Part shown: positions 30,210 through 42,295 of the stretch, one piece after another
Layout of the letters: every line of letters starts with the position of its first letter
Numbering within the stretch: the stretch's first letter is position 1
Assembly: GCF_029784155.1 (NCBI RefSeq)
Contig: NC_073693.1
Span: 110,298,683 to 110,362,682 of the forward strand
Reading direction: 5' to 3'
DNA from: Uranotaenia lowii
Lineage: Eukaryota > Arthropoda > Insecta > Diptera > Culicidae
Length of the DNA stretch: 64,000 nt
Notes under the pieces: model-generated
The model's database searches: none
What the model saw: only the letters and a program-made list of their open reading frames with translations
Told to the model about the DNA's origin: nothing
Translations under genes and position numbers: made by a program

Positions 30210-32853
30210 ATGTTTAAATATTATGAATTGGAATGCTAGATCTTTGCTGGCTAACCAAGATGAATTCTTTTTATTTTTGAAAACTCAAAACATACATATT
30301 GCTGCCATCACTGAAACTTTTTTAAAGCCAGACATTAACTTGAAAAGCAATGCTTTCTTTAAAATTTTGCCAAATGATCGACTTGATCGACAAGGTGGGG
30401 GTGTAGCTATTGTCATCAATAGTCGTCTCAAATTTAGACTTCTTCCTTCTTTCAATACAAAAGTCTTAGAAACAATTGGAATTGAATTAGAAACTTCTAT
30501 GGGGAAAATTATAATTATTGCCGCATATTTGCCTTTTCAATGCAGCGGTGAACAGAAAAATTTTTTGAAGGGAGATTTACAAAAACTCACCAGAAATAAA
30601 TCTAAATTTTTTGTTATTGGTGACTTTAATGCAAAACACCGATCTTGGAATAATATTTCATCAAATTCAAATGGGAATATTTTATTTAATGACTGCTCTG
30701 CAGGTTATTACACTGTTGAATATCCTAATGGGCATACTTGTTTCTCATCGATTAGAAATCCTTCCACAATTGATTTGGTTCTAACGGATTTAGGCGAGCA
30801 TTGTAGTCAATTAGTTACTCATGCGGACCTCGATTCAGACCACCTTCCAGTAACTTTTTCTTTATCCCAAAGTCCCATTGAAAACCCTTTAAAATCAACT
30901 TTTAACTTTCAAAAAGCTGACTGGGAGCGATATAGGAATTTTATTGAACGTAATTTGAATGTAAACGTTCCACTGAATTCAATTGAAGATATTGATTTGG
31001 CTGTAGAAAATTTGACAACTTCAATAGTCAATGCTAAAGCCGCTTCAATACCCAAAGTTAAACATAAATTTAATCAACCTTTAATTGATGATGATCTTCA
31101 GTTTTTGATACGACTGAAAAACATTCGTCGACGCCAATATCAACGTACTAGGGATCCTTATTTGAAATTTATTTATTGCGACCTTCAAAAAGAGATCAAA
31201 CGTCGTTTAAACTTTATTCGTAATGAAAATTTTGCAAAAGCAGTAGAGGACATAAAACCCTACTCAAAGCCATTTTGGAAATTAACTAAAATTCTGAAAA
31301 AGCCCCAGAAGCCAATTCCTACTTTGAAAGACGGGGATAAACTTCTTTTAACGAATGCAGAAAAAGCTCAAAAATTGGCCCAACAATTTGAGTCTGCTCA
31401 TGATTTTAATTTAAACGGTGTAAGTCCAATTGATGCTCAAATTTCCCTTGAATTTGGTGATATTCTTTCTAAACAAAATGTATTTGAAAGTTCTTGTGAG
31501 ACAAATATTGATGAACTTAAATTGATTTGCAAAAAATTTAAAAATATGAAAGCCCCAGGGGAAGATGGGATTTTCTATATTCTTATTAAAAAGTTGCCTG
31601 AAAGCACTTTAAATTTTTTAGTTAAAATCTTCAATAAATGTTTTCACTTGGCTTATTTTCCCAATAAATGGAAAAATGCCAAAGTAACTCCAATTTTAAA
31701 ACCTGGAAAAAGTGCTTCAGAGCCTTCAAGTTATCGACCAATTAGTTTGCTTCCATCTTTAAGTAAACTTTTTGAGAGAGTTATTTTGAATAGAATGATG
31801 ATTCACATTAATCAGAATTCTATTTTCCCTGATGAACAATTTGGTTTTCGTCATGGACATTCTACTACACATCAACTTTTGAGTGTAACTAATATGATTA
31901 ACGCTAGCAAATCTGAAGGTTATTCAACTGGTGTTGCTCTTCTTGATATTGAAAAAGCTTTTGACAGTGTTTGGCACAAAGGTTTAGTAGCTAAATTAGC
32001 TCGATTTGATTTCCCTGTATATCTCACCAAAATTATTCAAAATTATTTGACTAACCGAACTTTACAAGTAAGCTATCAAAATTCATGCTCTGAAAGGACA
32101 CCCATTAGAGCTGGTGTCCCTCAGGGTAGTATACTTGGACCAATCTTATACAATATTTTTACTTCTGATCTTCCTGATGTACCAGAAGGAAAAGGTAGAA
32201 GATTGTTTGCTGATGACACTTTGCTTTCAGCCAAAGGTCGGAATTTACGGGTGGTACGCAGTAGATTGCAACAAAATTTAAATTCCTTTTTGAATTACTT
32301 GAAAATGTGGAAAATTTCTCCTAACGCTTCCAAAACTCAACTTATTTTATTTCCCCATAAGCCAAGAGCAAATTTTTTAAAACCTAATGAAAATCATTCC
32401 ATAACTTTTAATGGGGTTTCATTAGAATGGTCTGATCACGTGAAGTACTTGGGACTTACACTTGATCGGAATCTTACTTTTAAAAATCACATTGAAGATA
32501 TTCAATCTAAGTGTAATAAATATACTAAATCTCTTTATTCTCTCATCAACAGGAAATCCAAGTTGTGTCTGCGAAATAAGTTACTTATCTACAAACAAGT
32601 GTTTCGACCAGCGATAATGTATGCAGTTCCGATTTGGTCTAGCTGCTGCGCGACGAGGAAGAAAGCCATCCAGAGGATTCAGAACAAGGTTCTGAAAATG
32701 ATTTTGCGGCTTCCACCTTGGCACAGCACCGAAGATCTTCATCGGATTGCGGGCATTGAATCGATCGAAGAGATGGCCAACAAAATCATCTCCAACTTCA
32801 GAGGCAAATCGATGCAGTCTTCCATCGCAGAGATTCGTTCTCTTTATAACTAG
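30196..32853 (+). CDS. LINE ORF2: endonuclease and reverse transcriptase, intact (885 aa)
   Basis: The protein nicks target DNA and copies element RNA at the nick. The N-terminal endonuclease shows NWNARS (residues 11-16), ITET with Glu40, IGDFN (Asp143, Asn145) and SDH (Asp215, His216). The reverse transcriptase follows with KAPGEDG, SYRPISLLPSLSKLFE, FGFRHGHST, LLDIEKAFDSVW (Asp584), GVPQGSILGP and FADD (671-674); all catalytic Asp residues are present. The C-terminal thumb region ends with a Trp/Cys-containing stretch (IWSSCC), as in Jockey-clade proteins; no RNase H domain is seen. The frame has no stop or shift, and length is normal for the clade. The start ATG overlaps the end of ORF1 by 14 bases, suggesting translation coupled to ORF1 termination. 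The enzyme could act in trans on other copies. Confidence 0.95.
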   Translation: MDPNRCLNIMNWNARSLLANQDEFFLFLKTQNIHIAAITETFLKPDINLKSNAFFKILPNDRLDRQGGGVAIVINSRLKFRLLPSFNTKVLETIGIELETSMGKIIIIAAYLPFQCSGEQKNFLKGDLQKLTRNKSKFFVIGDFNAKHRSWNNISSNSNGNILFNDCSAGYYTVEYPNGHTCFSSIRNPSTIDLVLTDLGEHCSQLVTHADLDSDHLPVTFSLSQSPIENPLKSTFNFQKADWERYRNFIERNLNVNVPLNSIEDIDLAVENLTTSIVNAKAASIPKVKHKFNQPLIDDDLQFLIRLKNIRRRQYQRTRDPYLKFIYCDLQKEIKRRLNFIRNENFAKAVEDIKPYSKPFWKLTKILKKPQKPIPTLKDGDKLLLTNAEKAQKLAQQFESAHDFNLNGVSPIDAQISLEFGDILSKQNVFESSCETNIDELKLICKKFKNMKAPGEDGIFYILIKKLPESTLNFLVKIFNKCFHLAYFPNKWKNAKVTPILKPGKSASEPSSYRPISLLPSLSKLFERVILNRMMIHINQNSIFPDEQFGFRHGHSTTHQLLSVTNMINASKSEGYSTGVALLDIEKAFDSVWHKGLVAKLARFDFPVYLTKIIQNYLTNRTLQVSYQNSCSERTPIRAGVPQGSILGPILYNIFTSDLPDVPEGKGRRLFADDTLLSAKGRNLRVVRSRLQQNLNSFLNYLKMWKISPNASKTQLILFPHKPRANFLKPNENHSITFNGVSLEWSDHVKYLGLTLDRNLTFKNHIEDIQSKCNKYTKSLYSLINRKSKLCLRNKLLIYKQVFRPAIMYAVPIWSSCCATRKKAIQRIQNKVLKMILRLPPWHSTEDLHRIAGIESIEEMANKIISNFRGKSMQSSIAEIRSLYN

Positions 32854-33102
32854 TTTAATTTTAGGATAGTGTTTAGTTTTAAGTTTAAAATATTTTTGCC
32901 ATTACAGGATGTTCTCCTACATTAAATTCTTAATTGCGATAAGCAAATTTAATTCTTACAAATAAATGTTTAATATCTAGTTAACTATAGGGCTCTGAAC
33001 AGTTCATTATTGAGCTGAACACCTAATTTAATGAAAAAATGTAATATAAATGTAATGATGAATTGATACAAATAAAGACATATTTAAAAAAAAAAAAAAA
33101 AA

Positions 33103-33117
33103 ATGGCATAGCATACT
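33103..33117 (+). repeat. Target-site duplication, right copy (ATGGCATAGCATACT)
   Basis: Follows the A tail directly and is identical to 28581-28595. Host sequence resumes with GATCAGTGAG. Confidence 0.95.
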
Positions 33118-35336
33118 GATCAGTGAGAATATTTTGGCGCGTATTTCTCAACAAAGCATATTTTCAATGCAAGTGGTGGCGATATGAAGCCTTGATGTAA
33201 TTTGTTCTGTTCTTGATTCCTAGCTCATTTGTACAGCACATGGTTATGAATGACGCCTAGATGTGACTCAGGTTGACATTTTGCTGATCGAATAAAACAT
33301 ATAATATTTGTTTTGCCAAAATCTGAAATTGAAAAGTCAGGCATCCATTTTTAGAGATTTTCATTTCTTCGAGGGGTTTGTTTTTCATATCCATGGGCGA
33401 TGCGATAATATGAACCAAAGCATACTGTTCATTGATCGCTGGAAAAAATTAAAAATTAGGCGCCTATTTCTCAACCAAGTACCAAGTAGCACGTGGGGGC
33501 GATATGCAACTTAGATGTGTTTTTTTTTGCTTATTTGTACTGGTAATGGTAATGGTAATAAATGACGCCTAGATGTGACACGGATTGATATTTTATCGAT
33601 CGAATCAAAACCATATAAACGATTTCAAATATTAAAACCATTTTTGATTCGTGTTAATTTAAGTAGTAAATTGTTGTCCAGAAATATGAATTTGGTAAAG
33701 ATAAATATGAAATAATGTTATGACACTTTGCGGACGTTTGAAAATAAGAAATTGGGAAGCTTTACATTCAATTTCGTTTAATCCATTACGCCTAGAACGC
33801 TTGACACATTAACTGAACAAGAGTCTATTCTATTCCATTTTGTTTATTTATAGAGTAGACTAGAGCAAGTGCAATCTATCAACTTTTACAAAAAATGTAT
33901 ACATTATTTCTTCATCAAAAAATTGTTGGGCCCAAAAAAAAATTTGATCGATTAAACTTAACACTTTTTTTAAAATCATTCACCAAAAAACTGTTTACAC
34001 GTTTACTGTTTGTTTGCACACACAATTCAAGTACAAACTTATCATGAAAGTGTGTTTTTGTTTTACATATTTTGGCTATATAGAAGAGACTTTTGATTCA
34101 CTTTTTTGTTGAAAAGTTTTTTTGTGTTTGATATTCCAGGGGCAGCAGATTTTTATGATGAACTTTTAATATGACCTGAAAGTGTTAAAAATAATATTAA
34201 TTCCTGTAATTTCTTAGGTGGAATAAGTGAAAACGCGCCATTAAGCTATGAAACATCTACAATTTAAGAATTTTATCTCCAAAATGGCCAGGAAGGATAT
34301 CCCGAGTGTTGAATCTGAAGCGGATATTCAAAATTATTGTAAATGTCTTTGTAAATTGAGGTCTTTTGGTTAAACAGCATTCAGTGAAATTGAAGTACCA
34401 AGCATTAATTTATTCCGGAGAAAAACTTATTAAGGATATAGCAATGAAAGTTGATAAAACAGACAAACAAGAACAAGTATTAAATTCATTTTAAAGTCTT
34501 TTCACACTGACTGAACACACTGACACACTGAAAAAGACCTATGTGTTTTCACTTGCCCCAATAAATGGGACAAATGTATACTTCGATATTTCCTTTTGTC
34601 AACATAACTACTATTTTTTTTTTTGAAAATATTACTTTATTCAGAGAATATGAAAGTTGCACTGTGGTGATATTCGTTAGGATTTGACCAGTGATTCATT
34701 TTTGAAAATTAAGATTTACTGTAAAAAAGACACATAATTTTTATTAAGGTTTTGTTTATATGATAATTTTCAGGAAACAAAATGAACTCATGAAATCATC
34801 GAAGCCTGAACGGATTATTTCTTTTCGATCTATTAAATTTAAAAAAAATCTGCTTTTCAAATCTTAAAAATATAACGTAATCCTAAATGAAATCGCAGAT
34901 CACCATCAACAATGTTCAGGAAATTTTGATATCAGAACTGCTTCAATTAAAATCTTTAAAATAATGGGTGAATATTTCTAAACATATGTTTTCCTCTTTT
35001 CAAAACCAATCGTTTCTTTGATTCATCGGGTTAAAGTTCAAAGGAATTAATTTTCATTTTTTGCTTGAATAAAAAAAAGGAATTTGCAATACACAATATC
35101 GCCAGATTTAATGCCATGACAAGTGCTGTTTGGGAACAATTTAAGTTGAAATGTGTAAAGTCTATAACTTAATTATCAGGCGAATCTTTTTGGAAATGAT
35201 TTTGGTGAAAATATGCAAACTGCTTCGAAGGATGGGGATGGTGAATAAAAAGCTGTTTGAAAATGGTTAGTATAAAATCTTATCTTATGTTTTTTTTTAT
35301 TTCTTCAGCTCTAAAAAATACACCATACAAAGCTAA
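33118..35336. other. Diverged tandem duplication, then AT-rich sequence
   Basis: Positions 33118-33300 together with 28470-28595 (before the LINE) resemble 33330-33620: both contain GGGGTTTGTTTTTC-like, AGCATACTG, GGCGCSTATTTCTCAA, GGCGATATG and ATGACGCCTAGATGTGA blocks. The LINE landed in the first copy. The remainder to 35336 is AT-rich with no gene recognised. Confidence 0.5.
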
Positions 35337-35672
35337 TTGGGAGCTGAAAGCGCTGCGTTAGGCAAAATATTCGGCAAATACTCCAAAAATTGTCCCGATA
35401 TTAAAAACAATATAACAAAACGTTATAAATCTACTGAATGGAATATAGCAAATGAAACATACATATTATCAACATACAGTTATTCATTGAACAAGTTACA
35501 AAAATTGAATTTGAAAAGACCCGTTGAGTTTAAATTCTTTGGTTTAATTTTGATAGAATTGAGCGGGACGACTCGAGTAAAGGGAAAGAAGGGAAATGTA
35601 AAGAAAACTAGAAAAAATAGAATATGGACGCCAAATTGAACATGGTAAGACGAAGTTTACCGGGTCTGCTAG
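35337..35672 (+). mobile_element. Helitron-like 3' end (CTAG|T)
   Basis: GACGAAGTTTACCGGGTCTGCTAG followed by T at 35673 has the CTRR terminus and upstream stem typical of Helitron 3' ends. The 100-codon plus frame before it (35337-35639) has no recognisable domain. The 5' end of the element is not identified. Confidence 0.5.
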
Positions 35673-38590
35673 TACATACATATATTTCCTAATCAATTTG
35701 CCTTTAATCGCCTAAACGGCACTTCGTTTTGTCAACAAATCGATTTTTAATGCACTTTCTAGAAAGGGATGAGGCAGTTGGGATGAATAATTAACCATCG
35801 TGCCTGGCAGATTGACTAAACTGTGTAAATAGTTCACATCTTATTTTTTAACTATATTTATCTATTTCCAGTCATCTAAGTTTTCTTTATCAATAAATCA
35901 TGAACTAAATTTAAACAAAAATCAAAACGGATTCAATTTTATATCATAAAACCAAATTCGTTTCAATTCGTAACTAGTAACAAAGTTGTTCGTTATGATT
36001 GTGAAAAAAAACGAATTTCAGTTGAGAATCTGATGCAAAAATAGCCTCTGGTTAAGCAGCTTCCAATCAAAAGTTTAATCCCACAAAATGAGCTAAAATC
36101 TGATTTTGCTGACTCTAAAACTGCGCAAATGACGAACTGTCGTCGGCGGCAGTCCAAGATTTCACTTATTTATGTATAGCATTGGTTCATAAACATCCTC
36201 GAAAATCACAGTCTGTCCCCAGCACCAGTGGCATTGCATTGAGTGGACTCCGGGGGCTATTTATGTTTGTCATCTGTGCTGTGTGAAGCCTACATTTAGG
36301 GGGACTGGCCCGTCAGATTTGATCAATGAACGTCACAACGAATGGAAACGGAACAGACAGAACGAACGGCGACAAATGGGATCGTTTCATCGATACACTT
36401 CAGGCGCTTCTGCCGGGTAATAAGCAACAGATAGAGCCTGTCCGACGAAATATATGTACTTGGTAAAAATAGTACTGAGCCTTGTCTATTCATAAAATTT
36501 CGTGTTGTAGGTTGGTGATAAAAATAACTCACGAGTTGCTCATGGCTGTATTTTTTCTTCCTTTTTCTTCAAGTGTCTAAAAAATTTCTCGCTTCCTAAT
36601 TCTTAGGATGATAAACAAGCGAAACGACAAGTGCTTTTTTGCCACAATTCACCGGAAATCATGAACCAAATGATGATGATGAGATATAACGTGTCCTGTG
36701 TCTAGTATCTATGTTTGTATGATGTGGCCTTATGAAAGTCGAATCAACCACGAAAAAGACCCTCATGACTAGTGTTCGGAAGATGAGCATTTGGCTTTTT
36801 GCCATTTTTGTCTCGGAAAATGTTCCCCGTATTCGAAGGCGGAAAGAGCTTCCTCTCTACACTAAACTTCTACATCATAAAACCAACCCACCATAGCAGT
36901 TCGCAATTCGTTCCTCATCATAGAGCAAAGAATTTTCTCAACTGTACCAACAACAAATTGGTTCCTGGGAAAACGGTTTTTGGCAGCGATTCAACCCAAA
37001 TTTACTGAAGGTCCGTTTTTTGCCGCCTCGCCAAAGGAACGTGTCCGGTCCCGTTCTGGTAGTTTGTCACTTTCACACCATTTTGTATTCAGCGCTGATT
37101 TACGAGTTTTTAACAATTCGAACCAAAAGAAAATTCAGACGATTTCGCGTTTTCCCGTTCCAGATAGTAAGATTGTGAGAGCTGAATAATTTAAAAGTTT
37201 TCAATAAGTTTTAAATTTATATTATCCTATGGTTTTCAAAATTAATAAGTTTTCCTCCATACTTCGCATTCATCATGGAAACTATCAACAAACTTTTAAA
37301 GGAACACAGCTTGAATTTTCCAAAAATCTTCCACCAGATTCCAGGCAGGGAAAAATGCCATATGTCATATCGTGCCCATCCTTCACAATTCTGTCGTATC
37401 CATTGAACCATATTTATTTCTAACGAATGACTGGTCAATCATATGGTTTGGATTTCGCCATTCGTTCACTGCGAACGTCAACGAGCTTTGGTTCGATTTT
37501 ATCAACCGTTAGATATCGATGTAGGACCGATGATTTTGGATTTTTCCGGGACATCAAACGGGTTTTCGGTTTCTTTTGAAAGTCAATATTCTTGTGAGTG
37601 AGTTTTGGTGGCGTTTCATTTTGTTTTGGAGCGAAAGTTTTAAAGTTATCATGAGTGTTTTGCATTGTCATTATTAGAAGTAAGGTACTCTAAATAAACT
37701 CAAAGATAATAGGTATTGTTTTGTCAGATTATTTAAAAAAAAAACACTCTTCCTTGTTAAGTTATCAATCACTCTCGCGCAAGCCGTTCAATCATTCCAA
37801 AATGTAGGTATGGGAAAAAATAACATGATCGAATTTTGAAAACCAACCATAAACATTTTGAACATTTGACTAAAAAACTGACCTGTGCAAAATTCATCCC
37901 TATCGAACTTGGTTTAGGGGTGTCCAAAGCGCTTAAAGTTTGGTTTTAACCCTATTATCTAAAAAAAAAATTCGACATTCTGTAACTTAGCGGTTTCTCG
38001 AAAAGTCCCATAATGTCGATTTTTTATCAAAAAATATTTTTCGAGAAAACACCAAATTCTAAAGTTTAATGCATTTCTAACCCAAGTAACAATTCTAGCT
38101 TTATTATGGTCAGCAAATCATCGTACAGACTATAGTAATATTCTTCACAAAAAAGCTACTGTTGATTGAGCTACCAGAACTCTAATAAAGCTAAAATCTG
38201 GCTGTTTTTCCCTATCCTATAAACGTCATAATGACCCATTTGTATGCTTCGATAAAATCAGAAGGCTGTAAAATGTAAGTCATAAAAGCTTTTTTAAAGA
38301 TTTCATATTTTCCAAAACCTGACATAGTGAATCTATTAACATGGCGTCAGTTTTTGCATATCGATTTCGCAACCAATATGACGTTAGTCAATTCAATGCT
38401 TGATAGCTTTATAATGGTCAGATAAATAACTTATTAGTTTTATAACGGTTTTATGAGAGCCATAAAAATAGCTTAAAATTTAACGTTTCTTTCGCAAGCC
38501 AATCATTTACACGCGTAGGATGGGATCCTCATTTCTGAGTTTAAATACGTAAGGGATTTGTTGTGAACGACCGGTGGTTGAACCATGAGT
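35673..38590. other. Mixed sequence, partly less AT-rich, no confirmed gene
   Basis: Positions 36120-36430 and 36780-37180 are more GC-balanced and show no known repeat; they could be conserved host sequence or unrecognised exons, but I find no frame with a known domain. A stretch at about 37840-37960 (AAAACTGACCTGTGCAAAAT, GGGGTGTCCAAAGCGC) resembles, in inverse, 43195-43300, so this is one copy of a dispersed repeat. Confidence 0.35.
37840..37960 (-). repeat. Dispersed repeat, copy 1 (partner at 43190-43310)
   Basis: Shared in inverse with the later copy: an ACTTTGAGC.CTTTG.GGCACCCCT-like block, a CCGAT.GAGCTGAAAT-like block and ACAGGTCAGTTTTTTG. Non-coding. I recall this type from mosquito genomes but cannot name the family. 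Confidence 0.5.
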
Positions 38591-38599
38591 TGAAGTCGA

Positions 38600-39030
38600 A
38601 TTTCGTCATGTGACGCCATCTTGAAATCCAAGATGGCGGCTTCCGCTGAACTTTAAAATTCTGTAAATGACTAAAAATCGAATGAAACCCCCACAATATG
38701 GGTATTGGGTGAAAGACCTCAATCGGAAGAAGTTAAATTTTGCTTTAAGACGCCATCTTGAAATCCAAGATGGCGGCTTTCACTGATTTTTAAAATGCTG
38801 TTTTTCACTGAACATCGCATGAAACACCCACAGTATGGGTATTGGATGAAAGGGCTAAACTAGAAGAAGTTTGATTTTGCTTTCTGACGCTATTTTGAAA
38901 TCCAAGATGATGGCCTCTGCTGAACATTTAAGTTATTCTAAGCACTGAAAATCACATGAAATTTCCACAATATGGGTACTGGGTGGAAAGACTAAACTAG
39001 AACTAGAACTAATCCAAGATGGCGGCATGC
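38600..39030. repeat. Satellite with about 125-bp period built on an inverted GCCATCTTG...CAAGATGGC motif
   Basis: Four degenerate units. Each begins with GACGCCATCTTGAAATCCAA followed by GATGGCGGC, then a CTGAA...TTTAAAAT spacer, then ACAATATGGGTATTGGGTGA and AAAGAC.TAAA.T.GAAGAAG. The GCCATCTTG-AAAT-CCAAGATGGC part can fold into a hairpin. Copies three and four have lost parts. Non-coding. Confidence 0.85.
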
Positions 39031-39089
39031 ATTTTTCATTAAGAAGCTGTAATTTATTGAAAATCCCATGAAACATTCACAATAAGGGG

Positions 39090-40710
39090 TGTTAGGTATG
39101 GTTGCCAGATTTTTTCAGTAAGTATCCGGGCCGGCACAATCCGGCAATAGATTTCAAAATTTACGACCACAAATCCCGGCTATATCCGGGAAAAGTTTGT
39201 CAAAACCCATAAATTACTCAACAAAAAATTGAAAAATAAAAGTTTTTGCATCAAAATGTGTATGAGTAAATCCGGGCAGGGCCGTTGGAAGAACCAACTC
39301 ATGGGAGGGGGGGGGTGGGGATGGGGTGTTTTGTGACTAATTTTTACCTATGATTTTTTGTCGAACAACACACGAATAAAAAAAATAAAACAAATTATGT
39401 TTGTAAGTATATGATTATTCATTTTTAACTATTCATTAATACTTTTCGTATGAAATTGTAACTTAAGAGAAGACAGAAATGCCACAAGGATGGTAAAGTA
39501 TCATTAATGAAACCCTAAAAAAGGTACTTCACAAAAGTAGTCCTTAGCATAAAGAGAGCCCTCATTCATGAATCTATTATTCAAATTCTGTAGTGCTGGT
39601 TTAATCTTAATTCATTATTTCAATAATGTATTTTTAATCTGTTTTGTGAATCTGATGTTAAATGTGAATTTCGAACGATGAGTCAGAATCTTGTTTTCAA
39701 TTTTGGATCGCCACTAAGAAGCTTTAAATGTCTAAATATTGTGTTAGAATAAAGTTTAGGAACTTCGAATATGAATATAAAACAATTTCTTTTTTTTCAT
39801 ATTTGGAAAACTATTATAAAAACATTGAAAATGCATTTGATTTTCAAAAAACATGACTAAAATTTGACATGAAATGCAAAATCGAATTTGAACAAGGATT
39901 TCAAAGCAGCTTTTCATACCTTATTTCTTATGATTATTCGAACTGAAACAACTAGATTCAAAATCAAAAATACGAAAATATGTAGAAATACAATTTTTGC
40001 TATAGGAATATGGAACCAGAACCTCAAAAATGGGTTTTATTTAAAATTTAATATTCAGACCTGAATTTCTATGATAAGGTTGCCAAGTTTCACGGTTTTA
40101 ACCGGATTGACCAGGATATTTAATATAAAATTTGGGAAAAATCCGGTTCGAAATTGTTCAGATTTCTTCGGAAAAGCCCGGGTTTGTTCTCATTCTCATT
40201 CTTAATTCAATCTTAATCAAAATCCAATTGTGTTATATTTTTTGTATTTATGTGTCCAAAATTTTCGCAGCAAGTTTCAAAAAATACGCATACAAGGTTT
40301 TATTTTCTAGATTTTTGATGAGCAATTCCTAGGTTTCGACCAAAATGCCCCGGATTTGCCTGGATTTGGTTGACAATTTTGAAATCAAATACCCGGATTT
40401 TGCCAGGTTTTTATACAAAACAGACCGGATTTGTCCGGCCCAGATACTAGCTGAAAAAAATCTGACAATCTTATTCTATGAACAAGTGAGAAAATTTTCA
40501 AAAACGGTAGCAGAATTTTGGACTTGAAATAGGTTTTTGAGGTTTATTTCTAAGTTTTTTGTTCAGATAGTTACTCTTGAATATCTTTGCTCTATTATCA
40601 TAATTTGATTATGAATTTAAAATTTTGAGTGTAGAGTAGAATACCTCGCTTGCTTTTTGAACCCTCATGGGGGGAAGGGGGGGGTCCGTTTCTACGGCCA
40701 TGAATCCTGG
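39090..40710. other. Possible old element with G-run ends; AT-rich interior
   Basis: GGCCGTTGGAAGAACC...GGGAGGGGGGG near 39285-39315 and the inverse of CATGGGGGGAAGGGGGGGGTCC...ACGGCCATG near 40665-40705 resemble each other and the block at 23045-23100. They may be terminal inverted repeats of a 1.4-kb element, but alignment is needed. Fragments with ATCCGG (39130 and 40090-40440) look like ends of other old elements. Confidence 0.35.
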
Positions 40711-41220
40711 AGATTAAAATTAGAAAAATCTAAAAACAACTAATAAATTACCTTTATAGATTTATAAAAAAAGAAACAAAGAAATATGACTAGACAAAAC
40801 TAGTAAAATTGAGATGCGATTAAATTAAACTGTATTAAAAAAGGTTCAGCATGATCACTCAAACCAAAACAAGATAAGCCAATATCAAATCATCAAAAAA
40901 AGATAAATAATGACACAACTAGAGGTACCAATATAAAATAAGGGTGAAGAACATAAAATATAAAATAAACAAAATAAAACTAAACAAAACCAGATTTACC
41001 AAGGAAAAAAGGTGAAGGAGGTCAAACAAGTAAATTTAAAAAATAAATAAATAAATTTTAACTTACCAAAATAAAAAGATAAAATATAATAAAGACTAAG
41101 ACGAATTCAGATAAAACAAAATAAAAAATAGTGATAAAGTTAGAACAATATAAAACAACACAAAAATAGTAAACTCTTAAATGAAGAACAAAATATCATG
41201 AAACATAATAAAAATGGATT
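40711..41220. other. A-rich low-complexity sequence
   Basis: Repetitive AATAAAACAAAA-type sequence with no gene recognised. Confidence 0.5.
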
Positions 41221-41968
41221 TGCTATATATAAAAAATGAGTGTTTGTCTGTCTGTCAGTTCCCTATAGACTCGGAAACTACTGAACCAATCAATGTGAAA
41301 ATGAGGGATTTTGGAGCCGGATATGGTTTCTTTAATACTTACAAACCCCTCCGACTTAATAAAGGGAGGGCTCCCATACAAAATTAATGAAAATTATACA
41401 CAACTCGAACAATTCTCAGGAGCTACTGAACCGGTCAACGTGAAACTTGGTGTCTCACCATTTTGAAGACCGTCTATGGTTTCTATAATGCTTTCAAACC
41501 TCTCCTAACCCAAAAAATGGGTGTTCCCATACGAAATTATGAAAAAATTGACACAATTCGAACAATTTTCGGGAACTTCTCTACTGACCAACGTGAAATT
41601 TGGTTTCAGGAATGGTTTCTATAATACTTTCAAACCCTTCCGAATCTAAAAAGGGGGGAGGGGCTCCCATACAAAAATTAACAAGAATTGACAATTTTCG
41701 AAGAATTTTTGTTAAAAATTGATAAACGTAAGTGTTTTGTTATGATGAGATGATTTTTTGAATTGGCAAAAAAGTTTTATCAAAATTTGATGATATATTG
41801 TATTGATAGATGCTTCCCATTTTCAAAAATGAAGACCCTCATATTCAATAAATGGAAACAAAAAACAATGTCTTAGTGCTTTCAAAAAGTTAAGCAAACT
41901 TTTGATTATGTTTTAAATTGCCTATATGTATTTGAATACTACTCTCGCTTAAAAAAGAAGCGATTTTT

Positions 41969-42227
41969 TTTATTTAAAGTGTTTATTTATTGAATTTAAG
42001 ATCCCTTTTATTTTTTTTCTCAAGGACTCCATCATCCTACAAACCCCTGGCCATACTGTCTGGACACTCAATTTTGTTTGTTGGTTAATTTTTCCAACAG
42101 TACGCAATATCGATTCCAGAGTGCGCATCGATCGATTTGAAGAAATGCTATCCCAGTTAGAAAAAGCCACCCAACTTTCATAATAAATAGGAAATTCATA
42201 CGATAAAATCGGGCTTAACAAGTACAT
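41969..42227 (-). pseudogene. Possible LINE reverse transcriptase C-terminal fragment
   Basis: The minus-strand 85-codon frame begins MYLLSPILSYEFPIYYESW and ends about 25 bases before an A-rich tail-like stretch with AATAAATAAACACTTTAAATA. The LLSPxLSYxxPIYY pattern resembles the end of LINE polymerase domains, where the chain crosses back past the palm. No catalytic motif is left and no target-site duplication was found, so the call is tentative. It lies inside the Helitron-like element, either nested or captured. Confidence 0.35.
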
Positions 42228-42258
42228 TTTTCCAACAGGGCATTTGTATTGGAAAACG

Positions 42259-42295
42259 GTAGGTTCGCCATCTAACGTCGGTATTGCGAACCTAC
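42259..42295. repeat. 10-bp perfect hairpin GTAGGTTCGC / GCGAACCTAC
   Basis: Stem 42259-42268 and 42286-42295 with a 17-base loop. Unusually GC-rich for the area; may be part of a small element or an RNA structure. Confidence 0.6.

Larger units (their letters stand above)
28596..33102 (+). mobile_element. Near full-length Jockey-clade LINE
   Basis: 4,507 bp with a 5' leader (28596-28775), ORF1, ORF2 overlapping ORF1 by 14 bases, a 3' untranslated region with AATAAA at 33071, and a 17-A tail (33086-33102). A perfect 15-bp duplication flanks it. Protein order and motifs (three CCHC knuckles in ORF1; apurinic-type endonuclease and FADD reverse transcriptase in ORF2, no RNase H) place it in the Jockey clade, like Juan-type elements of mosquitoes. 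The start of the leader, GC-richer than its surroundings, probably holds the internal promoter. Damage is limited to one stop codon in ORF1. Confidence 0.93.
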
